Shown one piece after another: positions 26,287 through 35,301 of a stretch of DNA of 64,000 nucleotides. The stretch spans positions 62,001 to 126,000 of the forward strand of contig JAHABL010000004.1 of NCBI GenBank assembly GCA_018376445.1, written 5' to 3'. The position numbers were made by a program, and so were the translations under genes. The stretch is from Mycobacteriales bacterium. Its GTDB lineage: Bacteria; Actinomycetota; Actinomycetes; Mycobacteriales; Mycobacteriaceae. The notes below the pieces were generated by a model, which made no database searches, had not been told where the DNA came from, and worked only from the letters and a program-made list of their open reading frames with translations. Every line of letters begins with the position of its first letter. The stretch's first letter is position 1.

Positions 26287-27384
26287 TTACCTCATGAAGG
26301 GCGGGATATCGATGTCGTCTTCGTCGGAGACCCGGGTGGCGCGCTGACGGATGCTCATTCCGGAGCTCTTCTCAGCGGCCTCCTCAAAGCTTTCCTCGTC
26401 CTTGGCAGTTCCATTGTCGAAGACACGGGCGGGCGGTTCCCCACCCTCGAATCCAGCTGCCACAACGGTGACGCGAACCTCATCACCTAGCGAGTCATCG
26501 ATGACAGTACCGAAGATGATGTTGGCATCCGGGTGTGCTTTTTCACGGACAATGCTGGCAGCTTCGTTTGCTTCGAAGAGACCCAGGTCAGATCCACCGG
26601 CGATGGACAGCAGGACACCTTTGGCGCCTTCCATGCTGTATTCCAACAGCGGCGAGTTGATAGCGGCGTCCGTGGCCTTACTAGCGCGATCGTTGCCGGA
26701 TGCGCGGCCGATACCCATGAGTGCGGCACCGGAGTCTGCCAGAACAGATTTCACGTCAGCGAAGTCGACGTTAATGAGGCCCGGTGTGGAGATCAGGTCG
26801 GTGATGCCCTGTACACCATTGAAGAGCACCTCATCCGCCTTGGAGAAGGCGTCGTTGATAGAGATGGTCTTGTCTTCTTGCTGAAGCAGCCGATCGTTGG
26901 GAATGGTGATGAGGGTGTCGCAGGCATCGCGCAACTTTTCAATACCATTAGCAGCATTTTCTGCACGCCGCTTCCCTTCGAAGGAGAAGGGCTTAGTCAC
27001 CACGGCAACGGTCAGTGCCCCGAGGTCGCGGGCGATGCCCGCGACGATGGGGGCACCTCCGGTACCTGTGCCGCCGCCCTCACCGGCGGTCACGAAGACC
27101 ATGTCGGCACCCGTCAGGACATCCTCAATGTCCTGCGAGTTGTCGCGGGCAGCACGCTCCCCCACTGCGGGGTCGGCACCAGCGCCAAGGCCACGTGTGG
27201 TGGATTGCCCGATATCGAGTTTGGTGGGGGCATCGCAATCAAGGAGGTCTTGTTCATCGGTATTCAGGGCAATGAAATCGACGCCGGTCATTCCTTCGCC
27301 GATCATGCGCTTGATGGCGTTGGTCCCACCGCCACCGATGCCGACCACTTTGATGACGGCCAGATTGTGTTGTGGCGTAGTCAT
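26287..27384 (-). CDS. ftsZ: Cell division GTPase FtsZ
   Basis: A 365-residue tubulin homologue that forms the Z ring. The N-terminal GTPase domain contains GIGGGGTNAIKRM, the tubulin signature GGGTGTGGAPIVAG and the T7 synergy-loop region NVDFADVKSVL. The C-terminal domain and a short linker end in the peptide DDIDIPPFMR, the docking tail for SepF and, in mycobacteria, FtsW. The 143-base gap to ftsQ, larger than other dcw gaps, leaves room for its own promoter. GGGAGAAGC precedes the ATG. Confidence 0.98.
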   Translation of the reverse strand: MTTPQHNLAVIKVVGIGGGGTNAIKRMIGEGMTGVDFIALNTDEQDLLDCDAPTKLDIGQSTTRGLGAGADPAVGERAARDNSQDIEDVLTGADMVFVTAGEGGGTGTGGAPIVAGIARDLGALTVAVVTKPFSFEGKRRAENAANGIEKLRDACDTLITIPNDRLLQQEDKTISINDAFSKADEVLFNGVQGITDLISTPGLINVDFADVKSVLADSGAALMGIGRASGNDRASKATDAAINSPLLEYSMEGAKGVLLSIAGGSDLGLFEANEAASIVREKAHPDANIIFGTVIDDSLGDEVRVTVVAAGFEGGEPPARVFDNGTAKDEESFEEAAEKSSGMSIRQRATRVSDEDDIDIPPFMR

Positions 27385-27527
27385 TGGAAAAGCTTCTCCC
27401 GTCTAAAGCTGAGGTTGAAGGTTAGGGGAGTCCTTCAGTGTGGATAAAGGATAAAGATCCTCAGAAGTGGGCCAAAGATGACACACCGGGAGAAACGTAA
27501 TTAATTCGCCGCCAGCAATCTTCCCGG

Positions 27528-28223
27528 TTAACGTCGCGTAGGAAGCTCTGGGTTGGCAACATTCCAGGTCGTCCCCGACTGGGTTAACACAATCCGCATG
27601 GACTGCACTTTCTCGTCAAGACGAGAGGGAGATCCCAGCTCAACCATCCGACCATCACGCAGCCGCAAGACCACCATTGCCGCAGAGGTGACGTCGATAG
27701 TGCGGACACGACGCACAATGTCCTGCGGTAATTCTTGTGCAGTTTTCAGGGCAGCTTCTCGCTGGAGCGTATTGTGCAGCGGGTCGGGCACCACGATTTC
27801 CGGGATGCGGAGGGTGGGACGTCTCACCACCATGGCGACACCGGCCGTATCCATCTCGTAAAGTTTGCCTTCTGCTGCAAAGTACGCCACCGGCACGCGT
27901 TCCGTGATCGCAATTGTCACCAGGTGTGGATAGCTTTTCTCCACCCGTACGCGTTTTACCCGTGGCAACGCTGCCACACGTACCGCTATGTCATGGGTAC
28001 TGAGCTGCGCCATGCGTGACTCCATTGGTACCTGAGCCTGTCGAAGAACCTGTTGCTGAGTCAACACGCGCAGCCCTGCCACCGAGGTCTCCGTCACCAG
28101 GAATAGAGGCGTTGTGAAGAGCACAATCGCAACGGCCATGGTGGCAGTGAGGATAAGCCCAAGAATCGTCTGGAGGGCTGTGCGGAGTGCGTGCGAGAGA
28201 GCTGCACGACGTTCCTCTGACAC
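27528..28223 (-). CDS. ftsQ: Cell division protein FtsQ
   Basis: A 231-residue bitopic divisome protein. A cytoplasmic basic start is followed by one membrane helix (about residues 18-40), then a POTRA domain (FLVTETSVAGLRVLTQQQV) and a beta domain. It links FtsL/FtsB to the septal synthase FtsWI. The start is a GTG two bases after the murC stop, so it is probably translationally coupled. Confidence 0.9.
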   Translation of the reverse strand: MSEERRAALSHALRTALQTILGLILTATMAVAIVLFTTPLFLVTETSVAGLRVLTQQQVLRQAQVPMESRMAQLSTHDIAVRVAALPRVKRVRVEKSYPHLVTIAITERVPVAYFAAEGKLYEMDTAGVAMVVRRPTLRIPEIVVPDPLHNTLQREAALKTAQELPQDIVRRVRTIDVTSAAMVVLRLRDGRMVELGSPSRLDEKVQSMRIVLTQSGTTWNVANPELPTRR

Positions 28224-28225
28224 AA

Positions 28226-29683
28226 TTAGCCTTTCAGGAGAGCGATAATAGCGTCAGCTTCCATGGTAACGTTGCCCGCTCCCATGGTGAGGACGATGTC
28301 TCCGGGTTCTGCGATTGCGGCTACGTCGTACGGAACCTTGGAGAAGTCCGGCTGGTACTTGTGCGGAATAGTGAGCTGTCGAGTAATCAACTCGCTGGTA
28401 ACGCCCGGCATTGGGTTTTCCCGGGCACCGTAAATATCGAGCACAATCGCATAGTCGGCCAGATCCAGAGCATGCGCAAACTCAGTGGCGAACTGCTCAG
28501 TACGTGAATACAGATGCGGCTGGAAGCAGACAACGACACGCCCCGGGTGTCCCAGACCCTGCGCGTCTGCATCGGCAACTTCGCGGGCGGCAGTAAGTAC
28601 CGCACGTGCCTCCGTCGGATGGTGGGCGTAATCGTCGTACACACGTATACCGCCAACCTGTCCGTGGTACTGAAAACGACGGTTCACCCCACCGAAGTGC
28701 GTTAATGCTTCGAGTGCAGCCCGCATGTCTCCCCCATACTCGCGGACAGCCACGAGCGTGGACAGTGCGTTGAGCGCCATGTGTTCACCGGGCACGGGGA
28801 GCACCAACTCACGCGAGCTGTCATCCCCCGCCAGACGTATCCGGGCGGCCAAACCATCGAGAGTGGGCTCCCATGCTTCTAGCACACCACCCATCGGAAT
28901 ACCGTCGCGTTGCGCTTGGGCTGCTGCCGTCGCGGTCCCATAGCCCAACACCCGGATGCCGCGTTGGGCTGCGTACAGGGCCAAGGTACGAGACCCCGGA
29001 TCATCCACGCAGACAATCAGTGCCCCACCAGGTTCAATGCAATCGAGAAAATCGGCAAAAACCTGGCAATATGCTTCAGCTGTGCCGAAAAAGTTCAGAT
29101 GATCAGGTTCAACATTGGTGACGATGGCAATACTCGCCCGATATTGCAATAGGGAGGCATCGGATTCGTCAGCTTCTGCAATAAAAAGGTCACCGGAGCC
29201 ATGATGGGCATTAGTGCCGGTCTCATGCAACGCGCCGCCCACCGCGAAGGATGGGTCGCATCCGAATCCTTGGAAGGAAACGATGGCCATGGAGGTCGTG
29301 GAGGTTTTCCCGTGGGTTCCGGCCACCAACAGAGTACGGTAACCCTTCATAAGTTGGGCGAGGACCTGAGAACGGGTGCGAATGGGAATTCCCAAACGTC
29401 GTGCTTCCCGCAACTCCGGATTGGTGTCAGGGATGGCAGCGTAGGAAACAATAACGCACGAGGGACGTTCCGAGAGAAGGTCCAGGTTGGCGATGTCATG
29501 CCCAACGGCGACTTTAGCACCCCGCGCACTCAACGAGACTAGTGCACGTGAGTCGCGTACATCGGATCCGCTGACTTCACCGCCACGGGCTAGCAGGATA
29601 CGAGCCACACCCGACATTCCTGCGCCACCAATGCCGATCATGTGGACGTGTTGAAGTTCCGGAGGAAGGGTAGCAGTCAACAT
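28226..29683 (-). CDS. murC: UDP-N-acetylmuramate-L-alanine ligase MurC
   Basis: A 485-residue Mur ligase adding L-alanine to UDP-MurNAc with ATP. The N-terminal GIGGAGMSGVARIL substrate loop, the ATP P-loop AGTHGKTSTTSM, the VTNVEPDHLNFFG block and YDDYAHHPTE are all present. AGGAGAG precedes the ATG. It is flanked by murG and ftsQ in the usual actinobacterial dcw order. Confidence 0.97.
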   Translation of the reverse strand: MLTATLPPELQHVHMIGIGGAGMSGVARILLARGGEVSGSDVRDSRALVSLSARGAKVAVGHDIANLDLLSERPSCVIVSYAAIPDTNPELREARRLGIPIRTRSQVLAQLMKGYRTLLVAGTHGKTSTTSMAIVSFQGFGCDPSFAVGGALHETGTNAHHGSGDLFIAEADESDASLLQYRASIAIVTNVEPDHLNFFGTAEAYCQVFADFLDCIEPGGALIVCVDDPGSRTLALYAAQRGIRVLGYGTATAAAQAQRDGIPMGGVLEAWEPTLDGLAARIRLAGDDSSRELVLPVPGEHMALNALSTLVAVREYGGDMRAALEALTHFGGVNRRFQYHGQVGGIRVYDDYAHHPTEARAVLTAAREVADADAQGLGHPGRVVVCFQPHLYSRTEQFATEFAHALDLADYAIVLDIYGARENPMPGVTSELITRQLTIPHKYQPDFSKVPYDVAAIAEPGDIVLTMGAGNVTMEADAIIALLKG

Positions 29684-29698
29684 TTATGGTCTCTCCTA

Positions 29699-30886
29699 CT
29701 AGTGTCCGGCGTTAAGGGGATAGTCGACGAGCTCACAGGCTGCCCGCGCGACCGCATCAGCCGCATTGCGGGAACCGGCACTAAAAGCGCCCGCTACCGC
29801 CGCCTGATACTTGTCGGGAGTGGTGAGAAGTTCGTCCGCCCAGTCAATTACCTGTTGGGCTGTAAGATCGTGGTCTTCGATGAGAATACCGCCACCGGCT
29901 TCCACAACCGGCTGCGCATTAAGGGCTTGCTCACCGTTACCGATGGGCAACGGCACATAGAGGGCAGGGAGTCCCACCGCCGAGATTTCGGCAACCGTCA
30001 TAGCCCCAGAACGACAGATGACGAGGTTGGCAGCCGCATAGGCAAGGTTCATAGCAGAAATGTAGGGTACTTGCACTTGGGCGGGGGCCCCGGATGGAGC
30101 GACGTTTCGGGCGATAATGCCGGCTGGAAGCAAAAGATCCTCCGCGCCTTCCGGAGCACCTCCCAGCACCGGATCAGCACTATCGTAGTTTTTCGGTCCC
30201 ACTGCTTGGAGAACACCGATGTTCTTCTCGGCAAGGCCTGGCAGGGCATCATGCATGACACGATTGAGCGACTGAGCTCCCTGCGAACCACCAAATTCAA
30301 GAAGAACGGGGGCATCCTGGTCGAGTCCAAAAAACTCGCGAGCTTCCCGGCGGAGTGCCACTCGATCAAGCTGAGTAATGGCGGGTCGGACGGGAATGCC
30401 GACAACCTCAATGGGGAATCCACAGCCTGGTACTGCCCCGAGCACTCGATCTGCGTGGCGTGCCCCAATTTTGTTGGCGATACCCGCCCGCGCATTCGCC
30501 TCATGGACCACATAGGGGATGTGGTGACGTCCCTTGCGGGCGGCCAGGTAAGCGGACATCGAGACGTAGCCGCCAAAGCCGATGAGCACATCTGCCTCCA
30601 CCTCATCCATGATGGCGCGGGCCTGTTTCACGGACCGGCTGAGACGACCCGGTACGCGGAAAAGCTCTGTCGTGACACGCCGCGGCAGGGGAACTGCCTC
30701 AATCATCCGCAGATCGTAGCCGCGTGCCGGGACAAGGTCCTTTTCTAAGCCGCGCTCTGTTCCCAGCGCGGTAATGCGAATGCTGGGGTCGAGTGCTGTA
30801 AGCGCGTCAGCAACCGCCATAGCAGGCTCGATATGGCCGGCTGTTCCACCACCAGCAACTACTACAGAGAGGGGCTTCGATGTCAT
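29699..30886 (-). CDS. murG: Lipid II synthase MurG
   Basis: A 395-residue GT28 glycosyltransferase that adds GlcNAc to lipid I on the inner face of the membrane. The glycine-rich acceptor loop is AGGGTAGHIEPA, with Ala where GGTGGH is usual. GGSQGAQSLN is the second loop. VICRSGAMTVAEISAVGLPALYVPL is the donor-binding block (read in two parts). It lies between ftsW and murC. Confidence 0.96.
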   Translation of the reverse strand: MTSKPLSVVVAGGGTAGHIEPAMAVADALTALDPSIRITALGTERGLEKDLVPARGYDLRMIEAVPLPRRVTTELFRVPGRLSRSVKQARAIMDEVEADVLIGFGGYVSMSAYLAARKGRHHIPYVVHEANARAGIANKIGARHADRVLGAVPGCGFPIEVVGIPVRPAITQLDRVALRREAREFFGLDQDAPVLLEFGGSQGAQSLNRVMHDALPGLAEKNIGVLQAVGPKNYDSADPVLGGAPEGAEDLLLPAGIIARNVAPSGAPAQVQVPYISAMNLAYAAANLVICRSGAMTVAEISAVGLPALYVPLPIGNGEQALNAQPVVEAGGGILIEDHDLTAQQVIDWADELLTTPDKYQAAVAGAFSAGSRNAADAVARAACELVDYPLNAGH

Positions 30887-30931
30887 CCTTTGTCCTATCG
30901 TGTGAGGTTGTCCAGAGCGGAAAACTTAGAG

Positions 30932-32731
30932 CTAGGCCGGGGGTGGCCCACCGTAACGGGAGTCACCACCACTCCCTCGCGAGGGCGGATTCCAACGCCT
31001 GCCTTGCGGTCGCTCCAGCGGAGGTAATGTACGTGGCCCATCTGGCCGGCTTTCCCATGGGGGCAAGGGGGCGTCAGCAGGATAGGGACGCGATGAGCGC
31101 GCCGGGTCTCCCCCGTTCATGCGTGGACGCGTCGCTCCCGAGCGTGGGTCAACGGATAGCCCCTCGTTTCCACGCGTCCGCAGATCACGAGGCGACGCAG
31201 CTTGTTTACGGGACGGTTGCCAGCTGGCTGAGGAACCACGGGGAGAATCTAGGGTTGCGGACGGGGTTGGCGCCCGGGGAGGGCCGGGGCGTGGGTGAGA
31301 CCACCGAGGGTCGGTACTCCGTGACGCTGTATCAACGGTCGAGTGCTCCCCTACCATCCATCGGGCGAGGTTAGTAAAGCGACCGAAGTCGGGCGTGTCA
31401 TCCACAGCGTAGACAGGGGGTACTGGCAGCCGCAATGCTCTCCCAAACTTGCCACTACCTGTACTAATCGCAGCTATGGCAGCGCGCTCATGGCGGGCAG
31501 TGCTGGTAATGAGACCTAGTAGGAAGAGCGTTGTTACCGTAGCGGATCCACCGGCAGAAATAAGTGGCAGCTGGAGACCCGTCACAGGGAAAAGTCCCAC
31601 CACATATCCCATGTTGATGAAGGCCTGTACGACCACGGAGGTAGTACCCACACAGGCAATGAGTCGCAGTGACGGATCCAACACTCGCCGGGCTATGCGT
31701 AAGCCAACAAAACCGAGGACAGTGTAGAGAACTGCAACGACGAGGGCGCCAATAAATCCAAGTTCCTCACCAATGATGGCAAAGATAAAGTCATTCGGAG
31801 CCTCAGGGAGATAGAAGTATTTTGCTCGCGATTGTCCCAGCCCCACGCCGGTGAAACCGCCGTCAGCGAGCGCCAGCTGTGCTTGACGTGCCTGGTAGCC
31901 CACGCCCTGGGCGTCATAGCTCCCACCGGTGAGCTGGTGCCAATAGGTAATCAGACGGTCGGTTCGGAAACCAGTGGTGAGCGTCAGGATAAGAAAGAGG
32001 ACGGCAGCGCCGCCTGCAGTGATCCAGATAACCGAGCCGGGTAGACGACCAAAGAAGAGGAAGGCCAAGAGCACCACGCCACAGGTAACGGCCATACCCA
32101 AGTCCTTTTGCAGAATGACCAGCACAATGACGGGAATGAAGAGCCCCATCGGACGTAACGTGTCACCGATTTTCGACATGGGGGTGAGCTGCCCTAAGTA
32201 GAGGGCAACAACCATAATGATGATGACTTTAGCGAGCTCAGAGGGTTGGAAGGCGACTGGCCCGAAGTCGAACCAGGAGCGTGCACCATTGCGCTCCTGG
32301 CCGATGCCGGGAATCGCCACCAAAATCAGCAGCACTATGGAGAGGAGGTAGAGGGGGAATGCGATCTTTCGAAGCAGAGAGAACGGCACTCGTAGCGCTA
32401 TATAAAAGCCCACCCATCCTATGATCATGAAGATGCATTGACGGATGAAGACGGAGTAGTAGTTGCCGTAATCGCGTAGTGAGGCGGGGCCGGAGGCATC
32501 AAGCACCATCACGACACCAAGAATGGAGAGGATGATGCACAGCGTCACCATCAGGTGGGCATCTGCTAGTGGCCCGGTGTAGTAGTTTCGGAATCCGGCA
32601 GCCAACCGCTGGAGGCTCGTCTTGATCGACCCATCCGCTGTTCGCGGTGGTGTACCCGAGGCGGGTCGTTCGGCATCTGTATTATGCGCAGACACGGCCG
32701 TGCCGGAGCGCTGAGTGGACTCAGTCGTCAT
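30932..32731 (-). CDS. ftsW: Septal peptidoglycan glycosyltransferase FtsW with long C-terminal tail
   Basis: A 599-residue SEDS protein polymerising lipid II at the septum together with FtsI. Ten hydrophobic segments cover about residues 55-425; conserved blocks include GIGQERNGARSWFDFG, QPSELAKVIIIM, QKDLGMAV and EELGFIGA. Residues about 430-599 are a proline/arginine-rich, low-complexity cytoplasmic tail, longer than in most bacteria. Mycobacterial FtsW uses its tail to contact FtsZ. The ATG at 32731 has GGGAGG upstream; an earlier in-frame start lacks one. Confidence 0.96.
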   Translation of the reverse strand: MTTESTQRSGTAVSAHNTDAERPASGTPPRTADGSIKTSLQRLAAGFRNYYTGPLADAHLMVTLCIILSILGVVMVLDASGPASLRDYGNYYSVFIRQCIFMIIGWVGFYIALRVPFSLLRKIAFPLYLLSIVLLILVAIPGIGQERNGARSWFDFGPVAFQPSELAKVIIIMVVALYLGQLTPMSKIGDTLRPMGLFIPVIVLVILQKDLGMAVTCGVVLLAFLFFGRLPGSVIWITAGGAAVLFLILTLTTGFRTDRLITYWHQLTGGSYDAQGVGYQARQAQLALADGGFTGVGLGQSRAKYFYLPEAPNDFIFAIIGEELGFIGALVVAVLYTVLGFVGLRIARRVLDPSLRLIACVGTTSVVVQAFINMGYVVGLFPVTGLQLPLISAGGSATVTTLFLLGLITSTARHERAAIAAISTGSGKFGRALRLPVPPVYAVDDTPDFGRFTNLARWMVGEHSTVDTASRSTDPRWSHPRPGPPRAPTPSATLDSPRGSSASWQPSRKQAASPRDLRTRGNEGLSVDPRSGATRPRMNGGDPARSSRPYPADAPLPPWESRPDGPRTLPPLERPQGRRWNPPSRGSGGDSRYGGPPPA

Positions 32732-32772
32732 AGTGTCCTCCCTTCTCCGGTCACGAAGTGGCATACGCTGTC

Positions 32773-34197
32773 TTAGTGTTTGAGAACCTCCGCGGCGAAC
32801 AGATCGCCACGTTGTCCATAGCCAGTAAACATGTCGTAACTGGCGGCTGCGGGGGCCAGCAGCACGGTATCTCCGGGCTGTGCCATTGCGCGGGCGGCTG
32901 CGACGACCTCTGCCATCGCTCGCTCGGTCTCCGTGGGAGGAGGCGGCGTATCTGTACCGTCGTCTCCCGTAGTTACCCGTACCACGGGTAACTCTGGTAG
33001 CTGGCGGTGGAGCGCCTCGACAATAAGATCTCCATCTTTCCCCAGAATAACCGCACCGCGCAGACGCTCCCCCACTTCGTCAATGAGGGGTGCGATATTT
33101 GCGCCTTTCAATTGTCCGCCGGCGACCCAGACGATGGAGGGGTACCCCAACATCGAGCTGCGTGCCGCGTGGGGATTGGTTGCTTTGGAATCATCAACAT
33201 AGGTTACGCCGCCAACGGTCCCCACCACTGCGTTGCGGTGAGGCGCCACCTCGAAGTTCTGTAACGCGATGTTCACATCCTGCGGCATCGCTCCTGCCGC
33301 CAGAGCGAGCGCAGCAGCTGCACCAGCATCAAGGATCCCAGCTGGACCAGACGGGTGAATATCGGCGCACTCGATAAGGAAACGGGCTTCCTCATTTGGG
33401 CCAAAGGCGTTGTCGAAAAGCCCGTTCTCGTGGACGCCTATCTGGCCACGCAGTGGTTCTCCCGTACGGAAACCCACCACGAAATGTGCTGAGCATTTCT
33501 CTCCGGCTGCGGCAGCACGGGGGTCGTCAAGTCCCACGATCCCGTAGAGGCCGGTAAGCACTCGCGCTTTCGCGGCGGCGTATGCGTCGACTGAGCCGTG
33601 CCAGTCTAAGTGGTCTTCGTCAATGTTGAGAAGTGCTCCCGCAAGCGGTGTCACGCTGGGAGCCCAATGGAGCTGGAAGCTCGAAAGCTCACACACCAAT
33701 ACATCGGGATGGCTGGGGTCGAGTAGCGCGTCCTCAATGGGGTAGCCGATATTGCCGCAAGCGACCGCAGACATTCCAGCCTGCTGGCAGATGGCTGTGG
33801 TCATACCCACTGTGGTGGTTTTTCCGTTGGTACCGGTGACGACAAGCCACACTCGGGAAGGACCACAAAGGTTGGCTTTATCGACGTGCCAGCACAATTC
33901 AACATCGCCCCAGACGGGGACGCCAACTGCCTGTGCAGCAGCAAAAAACGGGTGATGAGGGGGGATACCTGGGCTGGTGACGACCAATGCTGCATCTGCC
34001 AGTGAAGCCTCAGCTTCGGCCATGGTGAGGATGTCCACCGCTAGTTCTGTGGCGGCTGCACGTGCAGCTTCATTGTCATCGACCAGCACGGCGGTGGCCC
34101 CAATGTGCTGAAGGAGTCGCACAGCGGCGCGGCCAGAAACACCTGCGCCGAGGACCAGGACACGCTGGTGAGTGAGATTGAGGGGCATCGCTGGCAT
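32773..34197 (-). CDS. murD: UDP-MurNAc-L-alanine:D-glutamate ligase MurD
   Basis: A 474-residue Mur ligase adding D-glutamate. The N-terminal GAGVSGRAAVRLL loop, the ATP loop VTGTNGKTTTVGM, NIDEDHLDWHGS and YVDDSKATNPHA (carrying the D-Glu-specific region) are visible. Its ATG directly abuts the mraY stop with no gap. Within its dcw context the assignment is secure. Confidence 0.97.
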   Translation of the reverse strand: MPAMPLNLTHQRVLVLGAGVSGRAAVRLLQHIGATAVLVDDNEAARAAATELAVDILTMAEAEASLADAALVVTSPGIPPHHPFFAAAQAVGVPVWGDVELCWHVDKANLCGPSRVWLVVTGTNGKTTTVGMTTAICQQAGMSAVACGNIGYPIEDALLDPSHPDVLVCELSSFQLHWAPSVTPLAGALLNIDEDHLDWHGSVDAYAAAKARVLTGLYGIVGLDDPRAAAAGEKCSAHFVVGFRTGEPLRGQIGVHENGLFDNAFGPNEEARFLIECADIHPSGPAGILDAGAAAALALAAGAMPQDVNIALQNFEVAPHRNAVVGTVGGVTYVDDSKATNPHAARSSMLGYPSIVWVAGGQLKGANIAPLIDEVGERLRGAVILGKDGDLIVEALHRQLPELPVVRVTTGDDGTDTPPPPTETERAMAEVVAAARAMAQPGDTVLLAPAAASYDMFTGYGQRGDLFAAEVLKH

Positions 34198-35289
34198 TTA
34201 CACCGCCACCTTAGAGAGCCAATCGGCGTAGAACACGGCAAGACCTAGGCCGGCGGAGAGACCAGCCAGGAGCCAGAATCGGACAATGACCGTGGTCTCT
34301 TTCCAACCGCCGAGCTCGAAGTGGTGATGGAAGGGTGCCATTCGCAGAATGCGTCGGCCAGTAGCTTTATAAAAGCCCACTTGGAGCACCACGGAGAAAA
34401 TTTCGATGACGAAGAGGGCACCAATGACGACCATGAGCAGCTCTGTGCGGGTGACGATCGACACGCCTGCTACCAGACCGCCGAGTGCAAGAGAGCCGGT
34501 GTCTCCCATGAAGATCTTGGCAGGGTTGCAGTTCCACCACAGGAAGCCAATACAGGCTCCGAGGGCGGCGGCGCACAACATGGAGACATCTAGCGGATCT
34601 CGCACCTGGTAGCAGCCGATGGCATTGCCGGTGGTGGAACAAGCATTGCGGAACTGCCAGAAGGTGATAATGGTGTAGGTACCCATCACCAGCGCCATTG
34701 AACCTGCTGCTAGGCCATCCAGGCCATCGGTAATATTGACGGCATTCGACCAGGCGGTGATGACAAAGTAGGCGAAAATAATGAAGATGATGCCACCGCC
34801 GGCAGCCATGCTGAGGACTGGAATATCCCGAGTGATGGAGAAGAACTTAGAGGCAGGAGTGAGCCCATGTTCGTTGGGGAAGAAAATAGCCAGGCTAGCA
34901 AAGAGAATAGCGGAGACGAATTGCCCGAAGAATTTTGCTTTGGGGCTCAAACCAAGATTGCGGTTTTTGAATACTTTGATGCCGTCGTCTGCAAAACCAA
35001 CCAGACCTAGACAGGTGGTGAGCATTAGTACTAGCAAACCAGATGCTGCTGGACCGCCTCGACCTGTCACCGCACCAACAATGACACCGGAGAAATACCC
35101 AGCCCAGATGCCGATCAGAATAGCCAAGCCGCCCATTGTTGGGGTGCCGGCCTTCACGAGGTGACTTTGTGGCCCATCTTCCCGAATCTCTTGGCGAATG
35201 CCGCCCTGCCGGAACTTTTTGATAAGCACTGGGGTCAGCAAAATGGAGACCAAGATTGACACGCACAGCGCAACAATAATTTGAGCCAC
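34198..35289 (-). CDS. mraY: Phospho-MurNAc-pentapeptide transferase MraY
   Basis: A 363-residue polytopic enzyme that transfers phospho-MurNAc-pentapeptide to undecaprenyl phosphate, making lipid I. Ten membrane segments are apparent. Conserved blocks are GTPTMGGLAIL, FADDGIKV, NITDGLDGLAAGS, NCNPAKIFMGDTGSLALGG and APFHHHFELGGW, which include the Mg2+-binding aspartates and the HHH motif. Confidence 0.98.
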   Translation of the reverse strand: MAQIIVALCVSILVSILLTPVLIKKFRQGGIRQEIREDGPQSHLVKAGTPTMGGLAILIGIWAGYFSGVIVGAVTGRGGPAASGLLVLMLTTCLGLVGFADDGIKVFKNRNLGLSPKAKFFGQFVSAILFASLAIFFPNEHGLTPASKFFSITRDIPVLSMAAGGGIIFIIFAYFVITAWSNAVNITDGLDGLAAGSMALVMGTYTIITFWQFRNACSTTGNAIGCYQVRDPLDVSMLCAAALGACIGFLWWNCNPAKIFMGDTGSLALGGLVAGVSIVTRTELLMVVIGALFVIEIFSVVLQVGFYKATGRRILRMAPFHHHFELGGWKETTVIVRFWLLAGLSAGLGLAVFYADWLSKVAV

Positions 35290-35301
35290 TAGTTCGATCC
35301 T

